From contig NZ_CP074126.1 in NCBI RefSeq assembly GCF_018282095.1, positions 3,266,341-3,330,340 on the forward strand: a DNA stretch of 64,000 bases, in the 5' to 3' direction. Below the pieces are notes generated by a model that was not told the DNA's origin, made no database searches, and was given only the letters and a program-made list of their open reading frames with translations. Below, piece by piece: positions 46,771 through 54,351 of this stretch; position 1 is the first letter of the stretch, and every line of letters begins with the position of its first letter. The position numbers were made by a program, and so were the translations under genes. This DNA is from Pseudovibrio brasiliensis (GTDB lineage: Bacteria; Pseudomonadota; Alphaproteobacteria; Rhizobiales; Stappiaceae).

Positions 46771-46791
46771 TAAGTATATTACCCATACTTA
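46771..46791. promoter_or_regulatory. Palindrome upstream of the liv operon
   Basis: Perfect 7-bp inverted repeat TAAGTAT (46771-46777), spacer ATTACCC, ATACTTA (46785-46791). It lies 98 bp upstream of the livH start, in the right place for an operator, for instance of an Lrp- or GntR-type regulator. The factor is unknown. Confidence 0.45.
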
Positions 46792-47312
46792 TAAGTCCGT
46801 ATTTTGGAATTTTCCTATTCTTTATGCACCTCAGGCGCATTTTTATTTCATAGAACCCAAAATCAGGACTTATTCCTACTCCCGACAATCCGCTAGGACA
46901 GACTCTGAGATCAGAGCACCACAACCAATGCGTGAATATTTCTCATCCGTAGAAAGCCTCTTCCCTATTCTGTAATATATCACAGCTGATGTATACTGAC
47001 CATATCCAGACAAAAACTGCAAGATGGTACCCGGGATTTTTTGAAGATTTCCAATCTGCCGACTTGCGAAGGCACGATTGAGCCTTCTAATTTCTACGAA
47101 AATTCCGTATCAGCAAATCACGGCTCCAAAACGAGAGGGAAGCCCTCGGTATATTAATCAGTTTTTAGCAGTAGAACTAGCTTTTCTCAGCAAATGGCTA
47201 TAACTACTCTAATTGAAATACCTGTCGTTTTTGGGCGACTGAAAAGTACTAATGAATATTGTACAGTGTGAAACACAGATCATATCTGTGGGAATATCTT
47301 GGAACGAACTGG
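46792..47312. other. Intergenic region between liv operon and flavin reductase
   Basis: About 520 bp without a credible gene. GAAGGC...GCCTTC (47068-47087) makes a small hairpin. The rest is AT-rich and should contain the two divergent promoters. Confidence 0.4.
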
Positions 47313-47837
47313 ATGACGACAGCTTTAACAATGGCGCCCGCTGATAATACGAGCAAAAGTCTGGCCTCTCATGAATTTAGAGAGGCAATGAGTCGTTTAG
47401 GCGCTTCAGTTCACTTGCTTGCCAGTGCCGGTTCTGCCGGTCGCGTTGGCGCAACAGTTTCATCTGTCTGTTCTGTGTCAGATGATCCGGCCACCCTGCT
47501 CGTCTGCCTCAACCGCAGCGCAAAGGTGAATCAGATCGTCAAAGACAACGGCGTCTTTTCCATCAACACACTCATTCATGACCACACCGATCTTTCCAAT
47601 GTCTTCGCAGGTCAGGGCGACCTGTCAATGGAAGAACGCTTCACAAAAGGAAGCTGGGGCACTCTGGCAACAGGAAGCCCGATATTGGAGAGCGCACGCG
47701 TCAGCTTTGACTGCCACATTAAAGAAGTGACTGAAGTTGGCACGCACTCTGTTATATTTGGTGAGGTGGTCGCAGCACGTCTGGGTGAATTTGCACCTGC
47801 TCTGATCTACCTTGATCGGAACTATCATTCCGTCTGA
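47313..47837 (+). CDS. Flavin reductase family protein
   Basis: A 174-residue split-barrel FMN-binding protein of the HpaC/RutF type: FREAMSRLGASVHLLASAG (about 22-40), GATVSSVCSVSDDPATLLVCLNR (about 45-67), NGVFSINTL and GTHSVIFGEVVAAR. It supplies reduced flavin to two-component monooxygenases. ATG 47313 is preferred, with further in-frame ATGs at 47331 and, upstream, 47259. The partner oxygenase is not in the window. The P1 peptidase follows 124 bp downstream. Confidence 0.85.
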   Translation: MTTALTMAPADNTSKSLASHEFREAMSRLGASVHLLASAGSAGRVGATVSSVCSVSDDPATLLVCLNRSAKVNQIVKDNGVFSINTLIHDHTDLSNVFAGQGDLSMEERFTKGSWGTLATGSPILESARVSFDCHIKEVTEVGTHSVIFGEVVAARLGEFAPALIYLDRNYHSV

Positions 47838-47961
47838 ATTTGGTCCTAAGTTCCCATTTCGGAACTTGGCCTGCAGCAATAAAAGATTTTTTAGCATCAA
47901 TCGCGATGAACCTGTCGCGGTTGTGCATCTGCATATTTCGACATTGATTTAGGGAAAAACG

Positions 47962-48984
47962 ATGACACCAGCACCACGCAATCTGATAACCGACGTTCCG
48001 GGATTGAAAGTCGGCAATGCCCATTGCGAAAAGACCAAGTCCGGTGTCACGGTCCTCATACCCGACGAACAGGCTGTTGCGTCCGTCGCCATTTTGGGCG
48101 GCGCCCCAGGCACCCGCGATATCGCTCTTCTGGAACCAGAGCAAACCGTCAATGCCATCGATGCCCTCGTACTGTCCGGCGGCTCCGCATTCGGACTGGA
48201 TGCAGGCAGCGGCGCACAGGTGCGACTGGCAGAGCTCGGCAAAGGTTTCAGTGTTGGCAGTGCAGTCATCCCAATTACCCCCACAGCTATTCTATTCGAT
48301 CTCCTCAACGGGGGGGATAAATCGTGGGGCAGAAATCCTATTTACCGCGAAATGGGCATCGAAGCAGTCGACAACGCAGCTGAAGAGTTCGACCTCGGCT
48401 CCGCTGGCGCAGGCTTTGGCGCAACCACCGCAGACCTCAAAGGTGGCCTCGGCTCCGCCTCCCTGTCCCTCCCGCGCGGTGGAACTGTTGGCGCCCTGAT
48501 CGCAGTGAACGCACTGGGCCGCACAACCATCGGCGACACGCCTTACTTCTGGGCAGCCCCAAGCGAGCAAAACGGTGAGTTCGGTGGTCTCGGCTGGCCA
48601 ACAGAAATGCCGGGCATGGATCGTACCGTGCAGACCAAGTTCACTCTGGGCACTATAGATCTGTCCCCAAACACCAACACCACCATCGGCATCGTTGCCA
48701 CAGATTTGATCCTCACCAAGTCCGAAGCCAAGCGCATCGCCACAGCCGCCCACGACGGTTATGCCCGCGCGCTCTGGCCTGCACACACCCCAATGGACGG
48801 TGACCTGCTCTTCGTGATCTCAACCGGCAAAAGAAAAATGCAAGACCCTCTGGTCGAGCTGCTGGAACTGGGCGCCTATGCTGCCCAAACCGTATCCCGA
48901 GCCATCGCTCGCGGCGTGTACTCTGCATCCGAGTACCCTGGTGACACAGTACCAACGTGGAAGAGCCAACACGGATCACGGTAG
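47962..48984 (+). CDS. P1-family (DmpA/NylC-like) self-processing peptidase
   Basis: A 340-residue Ntn-like amidohydrolase of the P1 (S58) family: NLITDVPGLKVGNAHCEKTK (about 7-26), LSGGSAFGLDAGSGAQ, GSAGAGFGATTADLKGG and GGTVGALIAVNALG. The segment NTNTTIGIVATDLIL (about 236-250) carries the Asn-Thr pair at which NylC-type members cut themselves to free the nucleophilic Thr. Known members hydrolyse D- or beta-amino acyl peptides and nylon oligomers. The substrate here is unknown. There is no signal peptide. Confidence 0.88.
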   Translation: MTPAPRNLITDVPGLKVGNAHCEKTKSGVTVLIPDEQAVASVAILGGAPGTRDIALLEPEQTVNAIDALVLSGGSAFGLDAGSGAQVRLAELGKGFSVGSAVIPITPTAILFDLLNGGDKSWGRNPIYREMGIEAVDNAAEEFDLGSAGAGFGATTADLKGGLGSASLSLPRGGTVGALIAVNALGRTTIGDTPYFWAAPSEQNGEFGGLGWPTEMPGMDRTVQTKFTLGTIDLSPNTNTTIGIVATDLILTKSEAKRIATAAHDGYARALWPAHTPMDGDLLFVISTGKRKMQDPLVELLELGAYAAQTVSRAIARGVYSASEYPGDTVPTWKSQHGSR

Positions 48985-49100
48985 ATTTGAATTCCGTATC
49001 CTGATATTTCCGTTAAGGTAAAGCTCACAGAGCAACGCAAGCCAGCACGCAAATAACGCATGTGAACGCTAAATAACGCAAATCGACGCAAAGCATCTGG

Positions 49101-49267
49101 TTGACTGTCTTGGGAGAGTGCCCTGAGGCAGAAAAGATGCGCCGCCTCTGGTGTTGGGGGCAGAGGCGACGCGGGGGAGCAAAGGACGGAGTGTTGCGGT
49201 AAATATACGCCGCCCTTTGCGTATCTCGGAGGTCTTCCCGGTTTTAGGTAACCGGGAAGACCTTTTT
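49101..49267 (+). ncRNA. Candidate small RNA or structured 3' UTR with terminator
   Basis: Non-coding stretch with three successive hairpins: CGCCTCTG (49143-49150)/CAGAGGCG (49161-49168), extended by GCG/CGC; GCAAAGG (49179-49185)/CCTTTGC (49214-49220), enclosing a small GCGG/CCGC helix; and a perfect 14-bp terminator at 49230-49263. The G-rich loop GTGTTGGGGG is exposed. It lies 116 bp or more past the peptidase stop and just before the convergent RND gene end. No clear promoter was found. It may be an independent sRNA or processed from the peptidase mRNA. Confidence 0.45.
49230..49267 (+). terminator. Strong Rho-independent terminator
   Basis: Perfect 14-bp stem AGGTCTTCCCGGTT (49230-49243) and AACCGGGAAGACCT (49250-49263), loop TTAGGT, then TTTTT. 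The T-run is on the plus strand, so it ends the upstream plus-strand transcript. Confidence 0.93.
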
Positions 49268-49268
49268 C

Positions 49269-52200
49269 TTAGGCCGGTTCCGGCTCAGCCTTCTGATCGT
49301 CAGAAACTTTTTCTTCCAGTTTCTTCAGAGGCTTGTCTGCTTCACCTTTACCTGCACCCTTCGTTGGATGAATGCGGTAGAAGATGATGAACAGCAGCGG
49401 AACAGCAATCAGTGTCAACACCGTCGCAAACGCCAGACCACCCATAATGGTCACAGACATACTCGCGAACATCGGATCAACAATCAGCGGAGCCATACCA
49501 AGGATCGTCGTGATCGCCGCCATAGACACCGGACGCAGACGAGAAACACTCGCACGAACCACAGCATCAAACCGGTCTCCACCTTCTTCCAGCTGAAGAT
49601 CAATCTCTTCCAGCAGAACGATCGCGTTCTTGATCAACATGCCTGACAGAGACAGCACACCGAGGATCGCCATGAAGTCCAGCGGCAGACCTGTTCCCAG
49701 CAGACCAATCACCACACCGTTGACAGACATCGGTACGATCAGCCAGATGATGAGTGGTTCCCGAACCTTAGAGAACAGCAGGATGGAGATAACAATCATC
49801 ACAAGGAAGGTGACTGGTACCTTACTCCCCAGCGATTCATTTGCCTCCTGAGAGTTCTCATACTCACCACCCCACTCCATGGAATACCCATCCGGCAGCG
49901 GAACAGCTTCAATCGCACCACGAATTCGAGCATGCGCAACCGACGCCAACTCATCCGGCGCACTCGCACCAAGCACACTCAACGTCTTCACACGATCTTG
50001 GCGACGGATCAAAGTATCCTCAGCCACAGTGGCAATACCGGAAGTCACCTGATCAATCGGCACGTACTTGCGCTGCTGAGAACTCCAAACCAGTGTGTTT
50101 ACAAGAGCTTCAGAGGCAGTCTCACCTTCTCCGCGTTGACGCTTCACAATGATCGGAATGTCTTCATCCAAATCACGATAGCTGCCAGCACGGATACCAT
50201 CAGAGGTAAACTGAATTGCAGTAGAAAGATCCTGACGAGTGATACCGGCAATACGCGCACGCTGCTCATCGAACTTCGGCTGCATTACTAACTCGCGCTC
50301 ACGCCAGTCAGTACGAACATCGCTCAAGCGGTACTGAGGATCTTTATAGATCGCCATCATCTCTTCAGAGATTGCCCGCAGAACATCAGCGTCAGGGCCA
50401 GTAATACGCGTCTGAACATCTGCACCAGACGGAGGACCAAACACCAAACGTTCAGTATAAACCTGTCCCTGAGGTAGTTCCTGAGCACCAAACTCGCGGA
50501 TTTTCAGGGCCATATCATCAATGATATCAGTGTTCTCAGTACGTACGATCACCTGACCATAGTTGGAACTTCCATCTTGAGCCGCATAAGTCAGCATAAA
50601 GCGGGTCGCACCCTGCCCGATGAAAGTATTGGTTGAAACAACACCCGGCAGAGACAGGATCTCGTTCTCGAGCTTCTCCATATCACGCGCAGTCGCATGA
50701 ATGTCGGTACCATGAGGCAACCAGTAGTTCACGTAGAACAGCGGGGTCGCAGAGTTCGGGAAGAAGGAGTTTGCAACAAACTGGAAGGACCAGAAGCAAA
50801 CCACAGTCACACCGATCAAAGCAGCCAGAGACAGCCAGCGCAGCTTCAGAGTCAGCACCAGAATCTTACGGAACATGGTGTAAAGGATGCCGCGATATGG
50901 ATCATGGTCATCACCGGAGATGGAAGACATCTTGAAGAAGTACTTACCAAACAGCGGTGTAACGAGGATCGCAAACAACCAGGACATCAACAGGGAGATA
51001 CCAACAACTGCGAACAGGGAGAACATAAATTCACCAGTCGCATCGCTGGAAAGACCGATACCGGAGAACGCCATAATCCCGATAACTGTCGCACCCAGCA
51101 GTGGCCACTTGGTCTGCTCCACAACGGTCGACGCAGCTTTAATAGGCCGCATACCGCGCTGCATGTTGATCATCATACCTTCAGCAACAACGATCGCATT
51201 GTCCACCAACATACCCATGGCAATCACGAGAGCACCAAGCGAAATACGCTCAAGCTCAATACCACCAAGGTTCATCAGCAGGATTGTTGAAAGCACGGTC
51301 AGCAGCAGAACAGAACCCACCACAACAGCAGCACGCCAGCCCATGAAGATACCGAGCACCACAATCACGATGGAAACAGACATCACAAGGTTCCACACGA
51401 AGGAACCAACAGCCTGATCAACCACACGGTGCTGTTCGTAAATCGGGATGATTTCCATGCCAACTGGCAGGTTTGCACGCAGCTCGTTCAGATGCGCTTC
51501 AACACCCTGACCAACTGCAACAATGTTTGTGTCTTCAACAGCAGCCACACCAAGAGTAACGGCACGCTGACCATTATGACGAACCAAAACACTAGGGTTT
51601 TCAGGTTCTTCAACAGAGAGCGTTGCCACATCAGACAGGCGCACCATTGCAGTAGAACCCGGATTACCAATTACAAGATCCTGAATACTGCGGTAGCTAT
51701 CAAAGGCGGAAACAGTTGAGATGCGAATGCGCAGATCACCGGAAACAGTCGTACCGTTCGCCTGAATAGCATTTTCAGCATTCAGAACGTTCTGCACGTC
51801 AGCGATGGTGATACCGAGCTGTGCCAACCGATCCTGATCCATTGCAATGATGATCTCATCCTCAGGCGCTCCGAGAATAGAAACCTTCGCAACATTATCG
51901 ACAGTCAGCAGCTCACGACGCAGTTCCTTGACAGTCTTACGGATATCCCGGTTGGAGTACCCATCAGCAGTCATGGCATAGTACATGCCGAACACGTCAC
52001 CAAAGCTGTCGTAAACAATCGGAGTACGAACACCACTCGGCAGGTTCGGCACTTCATCGTTGACCTTACGACGCAGCTCATCCCACACCTGAGGCAGCTC
52101 AGTGCCATCATAAGTGTCTTTCATTTCCACCTGAATACGGGAGAGACCCGGCTCAGATGTACTACGAACTTCTTTCAACTGAGGCATCTGCTGAATGGCG

Positions 52201-52406
52201 CTTTCCAGCCGTTCAGTAACTTCTTCCTCAACCTCAGAAGCGCTTGCACCCGGATAGGAGGTGATCACCTGCGCTTCTTTAATGGTAAATGCCGGATCTT
52301 CCAGTCGACCAATGCCGCCAAGCGCCCAAATGCCCCCAAGAAGAGCAATCAGAACAACCATCCAGACATTGACCGGCTTCTCGATTGAGTAGCGTGCAAT
52401 ATCCAT
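49269..52406 (-). CDS. RND efflux transporter permease (AcrB/MexB superfamily)
   Basis: A 1045-residue inner-membrane RND pump. TM1 is near residue 15, with the N-terminal DIARYSIEKPVNVWMVVLIA. The TM4 proton-relay segment ISLGALVIAMGMLVDNAIVV carries a conserved Asp. Two large periplasmic loops follow TM1 and TM7. The C-terminal half repeats the layout (MLIKNAIVLLEEIDLQLEEG). Among RND pumps it looks like the branch with short adaptors found widely in marine bacteria rather than AcrB proper. AGGAGT precedes the ATG. It follows the adaptor gene by 24 bp in a tetR-adaptor-pump operon. No outer-membrane channel gene is present. Confidence 0.93.
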   Translation of the reverse strand: MDIARYSIEKPVNVWMVVLIALLGGIWALGGIGRLEDPAFTIKEAQVITSYPGASASEVEEEVTERLESAIQQMPQLKEVRSTSEPGLSRIQVEMKDTYDGTELPQVWDELRRKVNDEVPNLPSGVRTPIVYDSFGDVFGMYYAMTADGYSNRDIRKTVKELRRELLTVDNVAKVSILGAPEDEIIIAMDQDRLAQLGITIADVQNVLNAENAIQANGTTVSGDLRIRISTVSAFDSYRSIQDLVIGNPGSTAMVRLSDVATLSVEEPENPSVLVRHNGQRAVTLGVAAVEDTNIVAVGQGVEAHLNELRANLPVGMEIIPIYEQHRVVDQAVGSFVWNLVMSVSIVIVVLGIFMGWRAAVVVGSVLLLTVLSTILLMNLGGIELERISLGALVIAMGMLVDNAIVVAEGMMINMQRGMRPIKAASTVVEQTKWPLLGATVIGIMAFSGIGLSSDATGEFMFSLFAVVGISLLMSWLFAILVTPLFGKYFFKMSSISGDDHDPYRGILYTMFRKILVLTLKLRWLSLAALIGVTVVCFWSFQFVANSFFPNSATPLFYVNYWLPHGTDIHATARDMEKLENEILSLPGVVSTNTFIGQGATRFMLTYAAQDGSSNYGQVIVRTENTDIIDDMALKIREFGAQELPQGQVYTERLVFGPPSGADVQTRITGPDADVLRAISEEMMAIYKDPQYRLSDVRTDWRERELVMQPKFDEQRARIAGITRQDLSTAIQFTSDGIRAGSYRDLDEDIPIIVKRQRGEGETASEALVNTLVWSSQQRKYVPIDQVTSGIATVAEDTLIRRQDRVKTLSVLGASAPDELASVAHARIRGAIEAVPLPDGYSMEWGGEYENSQEANESLGSKVPVTFLVMIVISILLFSKVREPLIIWLIVPMSVNGVVIGLLGTGLPLDFMAILGVLSLSGMLIKNAIVLLEEIDLQLEEGGDRFDAVVRASVSRLRPVSMAAITTILGMAPLIVDPMFASMSVTIMGGLAFATVLTLIAVPLLFIIFYRIHPTKGAGKGEADKPLKKLEEKVSDDQKAEPEPA

Positions 52407-52430
52407 TTCAAATACTCCTAGACGCTACTC

Positions 52431-53522
52431 TTACAGCTTTGGCACGATCAGCTGATTTTCGCTCAGATGGCTCACACCAGCTGTCACAATCATCTCACCG
52501 TCCTTCAGGCCGGACAGAACAGGAATGAAGCTACCAAGCACGGTTCCAAGCAGAACTTTACGGCGGCCAACACGCTTCTCGTTCTCATCAACTACCCAAA
52601 CGTAGGCGCTTTTATCTGGTGCAGAACCAACAGCAGAGGTTGGCACAAAGAACGCGGTCGCACCGGCTGCATCAAGACTGTTGAGCTTCACTTTCACACT
52701 CGCAGTCATGCCAGGAATGATGTTGAAGCCAGAAGCATTGTCCATCGCCAAAGTCACACGGTAAGTCTGCGCAACCATGTCAGCTTCAGTGCTGTGCTCG
52801 CGGTATTCCAGCGGAAACACTTTGCCCGGATGAGATGGGAACTCAGCGGTCATTTTCAGCACGGAAGACTCTGTTGCCTGAGCAAACAGTGTTTCAGGCA
52901 CGTTGATGTCGATGCGAACTTCACTCACGTCCTGTACGCGTGCGATGCTAGTACCAGCATTGATAATCGCGTAATTATCGAGCGTACGGGAAGTAACAAT
53001 TGCGTCGTATGGGGCTACAATCTTTGTATAACCAAGGTTTTGCTTGGCACGATCAAGGGTCACTTCAGCAAGGTCAAATGCAGTTTTTGCGTTATCGTAC
53101 TGACCTTCAGAAATAACCTGTTTGTCTTTCAACGTTTCAAAGCGCTGCAGGTCTTTCTTCTTTTGCTCGTAGTTGACCTGTGCTTCACGAAGAGCGTTTT
53201 CGTAATCAGTTGGGTCAAGCGCAGCAATCAAATCGCCCTTCGCAATGCGCTGTCCTTCAACGATTGGCAGTTCGACAAGCTGGCCGGATACCCGGAATGC
53301 CAGATCAACGGTTTGAACCGCATCAACACGTCCAGTGAAGTTACGTGTGAAGAGATCATCAACCTCAGAAACGACCATGACACGAGCTGGGCGCGGCGCT
53401 ACCGTTTTAGGTGCTTCCGCAATTTCCTGCTCCTGACAGCTTGCAAGCAGCAGAGCAAGTGCCCCAACAAAAATAGGCGCGCCCAGGCGTCCTATTCTAC
53501 TTTTTCCGCTTATTTTCTGCAT
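52431..53522 (-). CDS. RND efflux periplasmic adaptor (membrane fusion protein)
   Basis: A 363-residue adaptor, lipid-anchored: a long N-terminus then lipobox LLLASC (Cys29). The lipoyl/hairpin and beta-barrel domains follow: VDLAFRVSGQLVELPIVEGQRIAKGDLIAALDP, an alpha-helical hairpin YENALREAQVNYEQKKKDL, LGYTKIVAPYDAIVTSR, and the barrel to SENQLIVPKL. Together with the pump it would reach an outer-membrane TolC-type channel encoded elsewhere. AAGGT lies four bases before the ATG. The tetR stop is only 6 bp upstream. Confidence 0.92.
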   Translation of the reverse strand: MQKISGKSRIGRLGAPIFVGALALLLASCQEQEIAEAPKTVAPRPARVMVVSEVDDLFTRNFTGRVDAVQTVDLAFRVSGQLVELPIVEGQRIAKGDLIAALDPTDYENALREAQVNYEQKKKDLQRFETLKDKQVISEGQYDNAKTAFDLAEVTLDRAKQNLGYTKIVAPYDAIVTSRTLDNYAIINAGTSIARVQDVSEVRIDINVPETLFAQATESSVLKMTAEFPSHPGKVFPLEYREHSTEADMVAQTYRVTLAMDNASGFNIIPGMTASVKVKLNSLDAAGATAFFVPTSAVGSAPDKSAYVWVVDENEKRVGRRKVLLGTVLGSFIPVLSGLKDGEMIVTAGVSHLSENQLIVPKL

Positions 53523-53528
53523 TTTACC

Positions 53529-54116
53529 TTAGTTTCCAGCTTCAGCGTTCATTTCAGCGCGTTCGGCATTCTGGGAGGAAATTTCCAACACGCGATCAAT
53601 AAGTTCATCAATCTCACCAGTGCTGCAGTATTCCAAATCCATAGCCTGGCGATAATAAAGTCCATCAATTATGAGCACACACATATGCCCCAGAACCGGG
53701 TCACCTATTTCATTTCTGACTGCTTTGCCGAACTCAGTGCTCATATCCTGAAATTCAGCAACCAAATCAGGTTCCTGGGCAGCAAGCGCAAACAAGGCTT
53801 TAGGAGCAGTTTTGTCCCTGTATTCCTTGTAGATCTGAAAGTTTGCCCTTAATGTAGGACAACTCACACCCTGCTCATTCAACTTGTCACAGAGCGCGTA
53901 GGTCCGTTCCCGGACATCGCTAACAACCCTGCGGATCACGCCAAGCAACAGCTCCTGCTTACTCCGGAAATTGTAAAGCACCCCGCCTTTGGACATGCCA
54001 GCCTCAGCCGCCACGGCGTCAATGGTCAGTTTACGAGTTCCTTCGACGCAAACCAGACGCTCGACCGCATCCAGAATATGTTCCGCTGTTGTTTCCACGT
54101 TGGTATCCCTCTCCAC
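53529..54116 (-). CDS. TetR/AcrR-family repressor of the efflux operon
   Basis: A 195-residue TetR regulator. Helix-turn-helix in ILDAVERLVCVEGTRKLTID and AVAAEAGMSKGGVLYNFRSK (about 14-53), followed by an all-helical ligand domain of normal size. The GTG at 54116 is given. A second GTG at 54098 has a better ribosome-binding site (GGAGAGGG) and may be the true start. It is the first gene of the operon. Three tandem 20-bp repeats lie 13 bp upstream of the start, so it very probably represses its own operon. Confidence 0.9.
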   Translation of the reverse strand: MERDTNVETTAEHILDAVERLVCVEGTRKLTIDAVAAEAGMSKGGVLYNFRSKQELLLGVIRRVVSDVRERTYALCDKLNEQGVSCPTLRANFQIYKEYRDKTAPKALFALAAQEPDLVAEFQDMSTEFGKAVRNEIGDPVLGHMCVLIIDGLYYRQAMDLEYCSTGEIDELIDRVLEISSQNAERAEMNAEAGN

Positions 54117-54128
54117 TTCCGGAGCCTT

Positions 54129-54188
54129 GTACCGTCCGGTCGGTTTTTGTACCGTCCAGTCGGTTTTTGTACCGTCCAGTCGGTTTTA
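54129..54188 (-). promoter_or_regulatory. Three tandem 20-bp operator-like repeats of the efflux operon
   Basis: Three adjoining copies of GTACCGTCCRGTCGGTTTTT, starting at 54129, 54149 and 54169; copies 2 and 3 are identical over the central ACCGTCCAGTCGGT, and copy 1 differs at one base there. Each has imperfect dyad symmetry, ACCGTC..GTCGGT type, resembling TetR/AcrR-family operators. A 20-bp period puts all three on one face of the helix. They sit 13 bp upstream of the tetR start and probably overlap the promoter. Confidence 0.75.
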
Positions 54189-54295
54189 GAGGAAGACCCA
54201 AAAAAAGACAAGTTCGAATTTTGAGAAAATCGAGATAGCTGCCCGTAGAAAACCGCATAGCAAGAAAAAGGTCACGTAACTGTGACTTGAAACAC

Positions 54296-54326
54296 AAAAT
54301 GCCGACCCCATAGGGATCGGCATTTG
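54296..54326 (-). terminator. Bidirectional-type terminator after indolepyruvate oxidoreductase gene
   Basis: AAATGCCGA-C-CCC (54297-54309) pairs with GGG-A-TCGGCATTT (54313-54325), 12 pairs with one mismatch, and a short T-run follows on each side. Confidence 0.8.
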
Positions 54327-54351
54327 TTGATTTTCCGCCAATAACTGGATG

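Noticed and set aside
46706-46924. 72-residue minus-strand frame upstream of livH
   Set aside because: It covers the operator-like palindrome and promoter region, with no ribosome-binding site and no family.
52467-53852. 461-residue open frame on the plus strand
   Set aside because: Antisense to the adaptor and tetR genes, which carry clear family motifs.
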